A stretch of DNA of 19,587 nucleotides from assembly GCA_037176845.1 (NCBI GenBank), contig JAYKXP010000370.1, positions 1-19,587 on the forward strand, given 5' to 3'. The stretch is from Paramarasmius palmivorus. Its lineage: Eukaryota; Basidiomycota; Agaricomycetes; Agaricales; Marasmiaceae. A model generated the notes under the pieces. The model was given only the letters and a program-made list of their open reading frames with translations, did no database searches and was not told the DNA's origin. Both the position numbers and the translations under genes were made by a program. This document shows, in pieces, positions 10,209 through 19,084 of this stretch (the first letter of the stretch is position 1; every line of letters starts with the position of its first letter).

Positions 10209-11029
10209 TCACTTCTGATATGGTAGACGATGTCTTCTCCAAGCCTCAATAAGATCATTCAACCCAACCATGTCCTGACACACCATTTCGCCGAGATTTG
10301 ATATATAGTATACACGAAGGTCGTCGGTGAACTCCTTGACACGGGAGAAGGCTTCACTATGAGCTCCGTATGCATTCCAAACCATATCTTGAAGACGGCC
10401 ACAACTTCTCGCAATCCTCTCGAACGCGTCATACGTCTCCATCAGCAGCCCGCCGTCAGATTGCCCTTCCACAGGTCTTGACTTTCGAGATATGATGTGT
10501 TTGTGATAGACAGCGTCGAGGAATTCCTTGTGGTTCCCGGTGTTGTAAACTTGGTGAAGGGCTTTGACTTTGCCTTCGATAAAGTGTAACTTCCGCATCC
10601 AGACAGGCAATTCAGGCCTGGCAGATATGGATAACTCGCCATAAGTGGTATGACAGACCAAATGGCTCAGCCCACATACTTTTTTCCCTTTACCATATTA
10701 CTCTCATCTCTGTCTCTTTCTACATTTTCACCGTGCCTCCTCATTCCACTCTTTTGACGAGTCGTTGATTTCTTCTTCCGATCTCTCCTAAGTATGTAGC
10801 ATCGGCTGTCAGCCCGAGATGTATGAAGACTGGATGGGAACGCAACTTACATGACCTTACGCCGCTTGCTAATCTCGACTTTATGCCTGTCGTAGACGAA
10901 AGAGATATAAATGTGAGCACGTAAACTAGGAAAAAAGTAAAGAGCATACTTTTCATATGACTTAGCACTCTTTTGGCGGTTGGCTTCCCGAACTTCCGAC
11001 TTAGTGTGGTAGAGTCTGACCCGCGGCAT
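10209..11029 (-). CDS. Cargo gene of element 1, unknown function
   Basis: Exon 1 is 11029-10950 (MPRVRLYHTKSEVREANRQK and on), exon 2 10886-10851, exon 3 from 10787, and the last coding stretch is 10209 to about 10680. Introns 1 and 2 have clear GTATGC/GTAAGT donors and CAG/TAG acceptors and join in phase. The N-terminal 40 residues are strongly basic, with a YEKHKVEISKRRK run. The C-terminal 150 residues are alpha-helical and mixed-charge, ending RRHRLPYQK. The junction between exon 3 and the C-terminal part is unsure: it needs a purine-rich intron of about 53 bp or a frameshift. The N-terminal pattern resembles, from memory, small multicopy agaricomycete proteins of unknown function. No transposase catalytic motif is seen. 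It may be a captured host gene or an accessory gene of the element. Confidence 0.6.
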
Positions 11030-12159
11030 GGAAGTTAGGTTGTAAGTGTGCGTTAAACTGTGAACGGAATGTGGGTTCAAGGGTCGATTGTCTGACTTTT
11101 TCATTTTCAGTCGGTTTGACTCCAGATTTGAGTATCTGCTTATGAATACTGCCAGGACTTCATCTTTACATTTTGGAGGTTGTTCAACTACTTGGAGAGG
11201 ATAGAGAAGGAAATAGTTCTGGGATGTTCCAAGCGCTTAAGCTTATCAGGTTGAGCGCTAGCGTGTTAATGGGTACATCCGATCGTAATCCGAGACGAGA
11301 TGTCCTCTGTTGCCTCAATGGGAGTCTATTTCACCATAAAAATGATAAATGTGGAGAGAGGAATTGATGTGTATTCACATGATAGAATAAACAAGGTGTT
11401 TCTGCAAGGTGTTTCTATTATATCTATAACTACTGTACATCGGCAGATGGATACACCGAGCACCTGCGTGTGTTTTGCTGGGTGGTTGCTACGACTAGCT
11501 GTAGATTCTCTGGTGTGTCAGATACAGCGAGTCACAGGGACCAAATGAGCTGAAGTCGAGAGTTTGGAGGAGTGAATCATCATGCGGACAGGTTTGACAT
11601 GACCTGCGTATTCCCGGGGAGTCGAGTATGCGCAACATCATGGACCTGTCCACCAGCATGATGGAATTCACGATATTCTTCAACAGATGAGGCCTAGACA
11701 TTTGCGGGTCACGGTTGGATCACACTGTTAAGGAGTTTTTCAGTATCCTCAAGGCTTTTGGACGTGTCGGTCACACACCTTTGAATCCCAATTCCGTACT
11801 GAGCACTGAGCTCCTGGGGCTATGGCCTCATCCAAACCCAATGCCATTGTTTCAGTTGAGACTGACCGATCTTGAAAGAAAGAAGGGGAGCGTACGTGGT
11901 TTGGAGATGGGAAACCTGATGAAAAAAAAGTATTAGCTTCACTTGAGAACCTGAAACAGAGGATGACTCGAACCATGAGAAGGGAAAATATAAATCATCG
12001 AGCAGGCCGGGTCGTCGAGGTCATCGAGGTCGTCCGTACGACGACAGTGAGCGGAAGAAAACTAAGCATAATGGCGTGATGATGGAATTTTCTGAAAAAG
12101 GAAGGCAGAGGAAGGCCTGGCGTGGTTAGCGCTTGAGCGTTGCAGAAGCGCCCACTTAG
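11030..12159. other. Element 1 interior without a supported gene
   Basis: Contains the probable promoter of the cargo gene (minus strand, just right of 11029) and about 1 kb with only short unrelated frames. No DDE-transposase-like block was found. Confidence 0.5.
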
Positions 12160-12318
12160 GAAAAAATTTCTGAGGCCAGCGAACTCAGGCGGAAATGTTG
12201 GCGGTACTGGCGGATAATACCCGCGGATGCAGTTTTCACGGACAAAAACACAAATTAGTTGTCGGATCACGCCCGAACGCGTCAACTAATTTGTTTGTTT
12301 ACCCGGGAAACAAAGGTG
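12160..12318 (-). repeat. Right terminal inverted repeat of element 1
   Basis: Reverse complement of 9589-9747 without mismatch by eye. The internal 12-bp inverted pair falls at 12250-12261 and 12283-12294. Confidence 0.97.
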
Positions 12319-12325
12319 GTGCTAT
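12319..12325. repeat. Target-site duplication of element 1, right copy
   Basis: GTGCTAT, matching 9582-9588. Confidence 0.93.
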
Positions 12326-12775
12326 TGTCACAGGTACTCTTTGCAAGAGTAGCGTCCTCTTCTCTAATCGCAACAAGTTTCCCATTGTGCCTGGTCTTGT
12401 GGGTCTGCTTGAACCATCGGACACGTTTCCTGATACTAACTGATGAGCTCAGATTTGGGTTGGGTGCTCGACATTAGCTGACATTCTCATTGCTGTAACT
12501 ATGGTGCACTCGGTGAGTATCGATCGGATCTCTAGTGTCCATAAACATCTGACTCTCGTTAGCTCTTGCGTTATAATACAACCTTCACAAAGATGCGGAG
12601 TCTTGTCAGGCGGCTATGCGCGCTTTCTTTGCAAACAGGCGCCCTTATAGGTATTTACATTTCAGCGGCGAAGTGCCCCATATTTGATGAATTTGCTTGT
12701 AGCCGCGACGGCCCTCGTTCCACCCGTTTTGTTCTTCATGTATCCAGTCGAGCACCAGCGAAATGTCCCCGTAGA

Positions 12776-13105
12776 TGCAATTAGATTGCAACGGGGAAAA
12801 TCGATTGCAGGGTCCGGAAATCTTGCGTTGGATTGCAACGCAAGTTACCTTGTGACAAATCGATTGTAATTAGATTAATATTAGATTATAATACTATTAT
12901 AAAAGGATTGCAAAGACTTACCTTTGTCGCAACGGAATTGCAATACGGGCGCTTATTGCAAGGCGCTTGCAACCGGTGCAGATTATTGCAACACAATTGC
13001 AGCCGATTGCAGCCCGATTTCAACGCCGTTACCACAAGGTAACCTGCGTTGCAAGTAGCTGTGAGTATTATGAACATTGCAAGCGATTTTCGCACTTGCA
13101 ATCTG
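12776..13105. repeat. Left subterminal TTGCAA-rich array of element 2
   Basis: At least a dozen degenerate copies of ATTGCAAC/ATTGCAG/CTTGCAA in about 330 bp, mostly in the sense GATTGCAAC. The right end carries the opposite sense. Confidence 0.8.
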
Positions 13106-14175
13106 TGCGAAATCAATATTGGGACCTGGGGAAAACATGGCTTGGTACGTACACCCACACCTCCTGTCGCACTATATTTGCGTTCCAAAAGCCTTGTATT
13201 CACGCTATAATGTGTACAAAAGCCTATACTACATAAAATACACCTAGAAACCTGATATCCTACTCCAAACCATCATTGATACCATACCTATTGAACAGTT
13301 GAGTAAAGAGATACGTAGAGAACAAGACAGATGTATATACTCACACATTAGAGTTGATTGACCAGTACAACTACAAGTAGGATAGAACCTAGATTGCTAG
13401 AGGATGAATAAGTCTATGTATGCACGAAAGAATTGAAGCTCACCTATCAGACAACACGTATCGACAATGCTATGGAGGCCTAACATTAATACTTCAAGAC
13501 ACTGAATGAGACAATGAAGATACTATACCCCAATGTGAACCAGGTGCGCGAGAGAGGAGGTACGGTCGCTGAGACGCATGACGTGTCTATGAGTAGACTA
13601 CCAATATAGTCATCAGCATGAAGTTAAGAGCGGAACGAATGTCCACGTACCAGTGAAATCTTGTCCAACAAACTATATCTGCCAAACGCCCGGGAACTTG
13701 AGCTGTAAACAGTGTTGAATAGTGGAAGGTAGGAGCCAGAATCATGCAGGATACCTACCAGAGCGGGCCTTATGTGGTGAACGAAGGTGTCGGGCAAAGG
13801 GTTTGGGTGGGGCGTGTAGGTGTTTCACGTATTCTGGGGCGCCGGGGCTGTGCATGGCGACGTTCAGTTCTAATTGTACGGAGGACACCAGAGAAAAACT
13901 TACCTATACATACTGTCAAATAAAGACTCGTATTAGCTGCTTTGGGCAAAGGGTTAGGAGTCCATTGTCGCGAAGAATGTCGAGGCATTGTTACCGTCTC
14001 AGGAGGGTGTCAAACGACGATAGCAACATTTTATGGTGTTGGAGCCTACGATGGTGAGTGATGTGTGCTCATTGTGGTCTACGATGACGACGGCAGGATC
14101 GTACGATGGTGGTGGTAGCGAAGAAAGAGAGGAAGTGACGTGACGTCACGCGCGACTTGGACTTGAGCCGAGGTT

Positions 14176-14212
14176 TCCATGGTCCCGCACATTGCACGTG
14201 CGGGACCATGGA
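14176..14212. repeat. Perfect 15-bp inverted repeat, 7-nt loop, in element 2
   Basis: TCCATGGTCCCGCAC at 14176-14190 and its exact reverse complement at 14198-14212 around ATTGCAC. Confidence 0.95.
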
Positions 14213-14646
14213 CCCTTCTGCCGCTGCTCTTTCCAATGCTTCAGCTCTTGCCTCGCAACAACGATAGCGCCCAGGTACGTCTTGCTGTCTTTCCGTTCTT
14301 TACTATTTCTAACTTTCTATTCTAGTACTACTTAGATACTTACAGATTGACAAAGGAGGGACATTGGCCCAGGTATAGAGTGCTAGGTGCGTGCCTGTTC
14401 ATTCTTTTCCTTACGCTTTCTGACCTAGGCTGTAAAAGGCTATCTTTTCTGCCAGTGAACACTATTCCATTGTAATATTGTCACACCGCCCTCTCCTCCC
14501 TTCGCCTACTCCAGTATCGTACGACACTCGACCTGAAGACCCAAGTTGAATATTGCATTCCCCGGACATTCCTTTTGCGCCCCGGTATCATGCTTGCGCT
14601 CTTCCCCTCACTCCATCACCGTCACACTGAGACCCGATACGCTCAT

Positions 14647-14703
14647 TAGCCTCTGGATATGTGCATAGTGATGAATTCATCACTTTCGGCGAACCAGAGG
14701 CTA
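14647..14703. repeat. Nested palindrome in element 2
   Basis: Outer 10-bp arms TAGCCTCTGG (14647-14656) and CCAGAGGCTA (14694-14703) enclose a perfect 18-bp palindrome, AGTGATGAATTCATCACT, at 14667-14684. Confidence 0.93.
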
Positions 14704-14875
14704 TCCTGATGCAGTTGGGTGTTAGTACGTGGACGAATGATGAACACCCAGTCTACTCACAACCAGCTCACAGACAACGACCTTGAGGCTACATACTCAG
14801 AGCAGGCGTTTAGGAGCCCGATAACCCGACATCTCCGACGCTGGTCCTTTGGATCCCAGGACGTATTACATTAGC

Positions 14876-15235
14876 ATTGTACTGTAATTGTAATGGTCAA
14901 AAGCCCAACAGATCATGACGATTGCATCGGTATGGGATTAAAATCACTCGCAAGTCTTTTCTAGGGCTACAATCACGTCGCAATCCTGTTGAAATGTGGT
15001 TGCAATCAACTGCAAGCATCTCAGTCCATTGCAAAACAGTTGAAATCACATTGAAATCAGGCTGCAATTAACTGCGATCCTTTTGGTTCATTGCAATCAC
15101 GTTGCAATAATTCTGCTTGTTGCAATCCCGTTGCCAATGTATTGTATAATTCTTGTACACTAGTTGTAAATACACTTAATTCTTCTAGCCTGTTGCAACC
15201 CCTGAAATGGGTGGCAATCTAATTGCACGTTTCTT
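14876..15235. repeat. Right subterminal TTGCAA-rich array of element 2
   Basis: Repeated GTTGCAATC, GTTGAAATC and similar words over about 360 bp, largely the reverse complement of the left array's sense. Confidence 0.8.
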
Positions 15236-15670
15236 GTACCCGCTGAGACATTTTGCTGGTGAGATATATCATGTTCCACCATCAATGGTTCTTGCGAAGT
15301 TATACTCAACCTCGCTGCTGGCAGTATTGAACAGCCGCATCCAGATTGGCTCTGGAGAGACTCATTCTCCGAGGAATGGAGCAACTGGACGAAGAACGAG
15401 CGTGAATGCCACGTCAACTCCGAATCGAAGCATCGCAATCCCATTAACAACCATTTCTCGAAGTCAAACAACTTCAGAAAGATGGGTAGCAAGTACATTC
15501 CCAAGTATTCTGGGCGATAACAGTTACTATGGATCAACGGTTGGAATATTTTGTGTATTTGGCACAACATGCTGACATTCCGGATGTAGGCTCCAACCTC
15601 AGGCAACAACGGAGGCCCTAGTCGGAACACTGAAAGTGAGAGCCAAGGCTTGGGGCCTTCATACGCGTAA

Positions 15671-15966
15671 ACAACATGTAACATCAACCGTTTGACCACT
15701 GTACCTTCCCAAGTTGTTTTACATTATTCTCGGAAAAAATGCCAGACTTCGGGTGATAGGAGAAAGCGGAAGCCTAATATCATGTATACATGTTCCACAA
15801 GAGCATCGTCCAACCGCTCTGCACCACTGGATTGTGATTCTCGTTGTAGAAGAAGGGTCTCTCAACTGTATCTGCCAATATATTTAGATTCCACCTGAGT
15901 GCTATGCAAAGGACTGGAGAACATGCCTTTTAACGAAGGGAACGCAGGAGCCAAGTGATCAATTCC
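15671..15966. other. 3' flank of the second DUF6534 gene
   Basis: About 300 bp with no supported gene; probably the 3' untranslated region and spacer. Confidence 0.4.
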
Positions 15967-16205
15967 GAGAAGCTAGTCGGCAAAGACCGAAAGTCGAAAA
16001 AAAAGGCAAAACAAATATGCTCTATTTGTTAAGCATTGCTCTTTTTTTTTTTTCTTGATTTTCGGCCTTTGCCGATCAGGCTTCTCAAAGGACTCGAGCA
16101 TAATTTACGATTCTGAAAGCTTATTCGGAAGCGTCGAAAAGGCAAAAGGCAAAAGAAACATGCTCTAATCGATGATTCTATGTTCGTCGACTTTCGTTTC
16201 TCAAC
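15967..16205. repeat. Fold-back repeat cluster
   Basis: An arm at about 15967-16020 (GAGAAGCTAGTCGGCAAAG and on, through an A-rich run to ATGCTC) pairs imperfectly with the reverse complement of about 16034-16086. A third diverged unit in the first orientation lies at about 16115-16165, and a shorter inverted match at about 16172-16205. T-rich tracts such as 16041-16053 belong to the arms. Possibly a small MITE or nested fold-back. No target duplication was identified. Confidence 0.6.
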
Positions 16206-16240
16206 TTCCAAATCAGGAAAGCAGCTTCCGAGACTAGAAT

Positions 16241-17590
16241 TTCTTTTTTCTTTTTTTTTTCCTGGAGCGTATGGAATTAAGCAAGCCTTTGCGACACCCT
16301 GACCAGCAGAGTTGTATGGGCCGACCACGTGGGTGCTCTTCATCCACGCGTAGGGGGGTAAGGAATCACAACCTCACCACGGAATCAAACCACCTGGAGA
16401 TAGTAATACCTCAGTCTCCGGTGCGGCTTTGGGCTCCCGATGCCAGGAACCCTCAACCCCACCGACTCCAGTCATCATGTATTACCTACTAAAACCCCTA
16501 GAATTTCAATTTGCGGCGTCTTCGCCCGGGTCGTCGTTTCATGAGGGCTGTTTCCTGGCTGTTTCCACTCAGCCTTCTGCTCTGTGGGAAAGTTGCCGAA
16601 ACACCTTGTGAGGCCTTTTGTGCTGAACTTTCTCCCCATAAGGTATTTTTCGGTATATATTGCCTCATAATCTACCTTGTTAAGTCTTGCTCTGACCAAT
16701 AAATGCTGCCAAAAGTGGTCGGCGTGCCGTTTATCAGGTACCTTAAAAGGCCTTTTAAGGCCCAAGGTGAATTTACGACATCGTCTTCCACGCTTCTTCC
16801 GCTGGCGTCCAAACTTCATCGTGTCTAGCCGAGCATTCGAAGAGGATGTGTTCCATGGTTTCGGTCAGTGGCCGCAGCCACTGTGGCTCTGTCCTCGTAA
16901 CCAGGTATGTTCTTCGAGTATTCTCCAACCTTGAGTGCCCCGTGCAGGAGTAGTCTCTGATGTTTCGCGATATGGTCCTGTTTTTCAGTGACCGCCAAAG
17001 CTGTTTCTTGGAAGGTCGGCAGCCAGCCACTCTTTTCGCCACCCAGCGAGCTTTTTGAACGTTTCGATTTGTACGAGGGCGGTCACGAGCGTCGAGATAC
17101 TTATCCATCGGCGCCTTCTCTTGTTTGATTGCTGCGTAGGCGAGGCAAAGGCGAGGGATTGGGTGATTTTGCTCAGTTTGGCACCAGAGACAGAGGGGTT
17201 CCGGGATAGTCAGGTCAACAAGGTCCCCTTCAGGTATGTCTTTTTCTCTGCCTTCGTTGGCCAGCCAGTCAGCGATCTCATTTCCAGCATTCGCAGCGTG
17301 GCCTTTGACCCCCATTCAAAGGAGGTCGGTACTTTCCGCACACGCAGATTTGCACTGTGGCTTGAAAGATTCCTGCGCCTTCTTATGCACCACCACCGCT
17401 CTTGCCGCCTCTTTCTTCACCATCAGCATCCGTCGTCATCTTTCCTTAATTTTACCCAAAGATTCATCTACTACGTGTCAGTGCGGATACATTGCAATGA
17501 CACTGGGCGCATGGGCTTGCTCAGGCTGGTGTGTTATACTTGAAATTTGCCGTGAGCTGATTTTGACAATGTCATTGTTTACGCTTAGCT
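16241..17590 (-). mobile_element. Decayed LINE 3' end with RNase H remnant (Tad-like)
   Basis: On the minus strand, 17315-16773 encodes a C-terminal RNase H segment: VKGHAANAGNEIADWLANEG is the final RNase H block, keeping the His and the Asp of the NExAD motif, and MEHILFECSARHDEVW is a conserved downstream block. About 17330-17530 upstream shows broken frames, and a run of five G at about 17310-17316 puts the preceding FEW residues out of frame with VKGH. A second frame, 16819-16475, continues the C-terminal region. The element ends in a T-rich tract at 16241-16260, which is an A tail on the minus strand. The reverse transcriptase is missing, so the copy is 5'-truncated and dead. Confidence 0.75.
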
Positions 17591-17599
17591 TAGGCTAAC

Positions 17600-18489
17600 T
17601 TATTGAGTATTGGTTGTGACCTTATAGTATGTACCTTGGTCCTTTTCCATTTCGCACACTGAGTAATATCGCAGGGTAATTTTCTCGAATCATCGCGGCA
17701 CCAGCACCAGTGTAGTACTCGATGGTGAGTTTGATTTTTGCTATCATTCTGATTCGTGCCACTAACTGTTCGAGCCAAAGGTATCCAACGACAACCGGAA
17801 TAGTATGACTTTGGGAGTGTAGGGCATTGGCTTCCATGTCCACGTAGGATATCTGTCTGCTTTGGGCAGCGGCTGTCGTAGTATGTACTTTTTGATACAG
17901 TCACATTTAATGAATACGAATGATTTCCTATTCTACCCAATAGCATTCAATGCATCGAATAACGACTACCTATCAACCGCCCCAGAATAGCGTCACATCA
18001 CATGGCATCGTTAGTGTGTTATTTAATTTAACTTTAATACTATTATCTCAGTCCGACGTTCGCTGATATTTTCGTATCGAATAATCTGCAGGTTACAAGT
18101 CCGAGTTTACAAGGATTCGTCTTTGTCAGGCATTGTTTGAGTCGTTCAATATATCCCTGCAACGTCTGTGATGCATTGCTGTATCTACTTAGTGGCACTG
18201 CTTCGTACGAAAGGGCGTTCGATTTCTCCGAGTCGGAGCCAGCTCCCAATCACAACGTCCCCGTGTCAGCCAAATCGCCAGGAGCTCTAGCGGTGGAACT
18301 TTGCTGTGGTATGTGATGATATCTTCCCAATAAAGTGGATCTGTGGACGTATATATAACGTATATACAACATTCTGACAAATTTTGACAGGGAAAGACGT
18401 CCAAAAATATACTCCGATCTTGGTTATTGTTCACGATGTGTGTCAGACCTTAGGGGCACCAAATTATCCACGTAATCGTGACAACGAGC
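17600..18489. other. Stretch without a supported gene
   Basis: About 0.9 kb. A minus-strand frame at about 17890-17622 has protein-like composition (for example VVVGYLWLEQLVARIRMIA) but no family I recognise and no start codon in good context. Minus-strand frames at 18043-18434 are similarly unassigned. Confidence 0.35.
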
Positions 18490-18627
18490 CAGCGAGTCGC
18501 TGAGCCGCTGAGGCGGCGAGTCGGCGAGTCGCTCATTCACTGAGTCGTCCAGTCGCTGAGCCAGTAGGGCGCTGAGCCTCACGGAATGCTGAGTCGCTAG
18601 GGCACTGAGCCACGTAAATGCTGAGTC
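18490..18627. repeat. GAGTCGCT-type minisatellite
   Basis: Degenerate tandem array of 8-10 bp units such as GAGTCGCT, GAGCCGCT and CTGAGTCG over about 140 bp, decaying to the right. Confidence 0.85.
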
Positions 18628-18635
18628 TTTCCAGA

Positions 18636-19084
18636 TGTAATATTATAGTAGAGTAGTGATTTACAATCAATTACAATCTTATAAAGGCGTATACAGAAGT
18701 CCAGAGGGTACAAAACAAAGAAGGAAGGGCGTAAAAGGCGGTGAAAGGCTCAGAGCTCCGAGTCCGGTCGCAGAGTACTAGGAGAAGAAAACAGGGAGGA
18801 GGCTGAGGCTGGTGGGGAGGTGCTGAAAATTTGGTCGAAGTCCTGAAGATGAAGCGTATCTTGACTGCAGCCATGTTGAAGGAATGAACTGGGGACGAGC
18901 TTCAAGGGTGAGCTGGAGGCTTCTCTGGGGATTCCGTTGATTCTGCGTCTTGAGGACGGAGTGTGAATCAGTCGAGCCTTTTTATAGGAAACATCTTGAA
19001 GCAGCGAACAATTGTCGAACTGTATCGACCCCCACCAATCGCTGGCCTTAGGAAGCACGGGAGACCTGGGAGAGCTCAATTACA
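18636..19084 (-). repeat. Possible solo LTR-like segment, 449 bp
   Basis: Bounded by TGTAAT and ATTACA (inverted TG...CA termini), with a CCTATAAAAAGG TATA-like box on the minus strand near 18976-18990, as in retroelement LTRs. The flanking 5-mers do not match (CCAGA versus GAAGA on the + strand), and no primer-binding site or polypurine tract is convincing. Confidence 0.3.

Larger units (their letters stand above)
9589..12318. mobile_element. Element 1: non-autonomous TIR DNA transposon with cargo, 2730 bp
   Basis: Bounded by perfect 159-bp inverted repeats that start CACCTTTGTTTCCCGGG, with the 7-bp target duplication GTGCTAT at 9582-9588 and 12319-12325. The host exon continues in frame across the duplication, so the boundaries are exact to the base. 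No transposase motif is visible in any frame. The interior holds a spliced minus-strand gene (10209-11029) and a second minus-strand frame (9734-9936). Long TIRs and a 7-bp duplication recall Mutator-like or P-like elements, but neither fits well enough to assign. The terminus CACC with a 7-bp duplication is not the usual CACTA pattern. Identical TIRs imply a young insertion. Confidence 0.93.
13106..14875. other. Element 2 interior, no supported gene
   Basis: About 1.8 kb. The 111-codon frame at 13722-14057 has odd composition and no motif. The region includes two strong palindromic structures (14176-14212 and 14647-14703). Confidence 0.5.
12753..15261. mobile_element. Element 2: CACTA/CMC-like non-autonomous transposon, 2509 bp
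   Basis: Starts CACCAGCGAAATGTC and ends with the imperfect reverse complement (GACATTTTGCTGGTG). It is flanked by AG at 12751-12752 and 15262-15263, a 2-bp target duplication. A second inverted match (TGCAATTAGATTGC at 12776-12789; GCAATCTAATTGCA at the right end) lies just inside. Both subterminal regions are packed with TTGCAAT-like words, as CACTA elements carry repeated transposase-binding sites near their ends. The host exon reads straight through when the element and one AG are removed, giving FMYPVEIYHVPPSM. No transposase frame is seen in the interior. Superfamily assignment rests on the short duplication, the CAC terminus and the subterminal arrays. Confidence 0.85.
8909..15670 (+). 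pseudogene. Second DUF6534 gene, split by two DNA transposons
   Basis: Paralogue of the gene just upstream. Coding pieces: 8909-8931, 8990-9002, 9062-9116, 9171-9368, 9427-9509, 9560-9588 joined to 12326-12398, 12453-12512, 12563-12650, 12703-12752 joined to 15264-15539, and 15590-15670. Exon lengths (23/13/55/198/83/102/60/88/326/81) nearly match those of the intact copy (32/13/55/198/95/102/60/88/323/84). Exon 6 is cut by a 2730-bp element after codons for QLVCAI. Exon 9 is cut by a 2509-bp element after FFMYPVE. With each element and one target duplication removed, the frame is open for 342 codons with no stop. As it stands, the protein would end soon after exon 5 unless the elements were spliced out, which is unlikely for fungal introns. 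Function unknown, as for the family. Confidence 0.9.

Noticed and set aside
9589..12318. Element 1 as a very large intron
   Set aside because: It has a perfect TIR and a 7-bp duplication, and the exon it splits is the same length as in the neighbour once one duplication is removed. Other introns here are 47-71 bp.
13722..14057. 111-codon frame in element 2 as a transposase fragment
   Set aside because: No DDE-type motif, odd composition, no splice partners.
16029..16343. Lysine-rich minus-strand frame
   Set aside because: Driven by the A/T-rich fold-back units and the LINE tail; not a gene.
17622..17890. Protein-like minus-strand frame
   Set aside because: About 90 codons with plausible composition, but no ATG in context and no family match; too weak to call.
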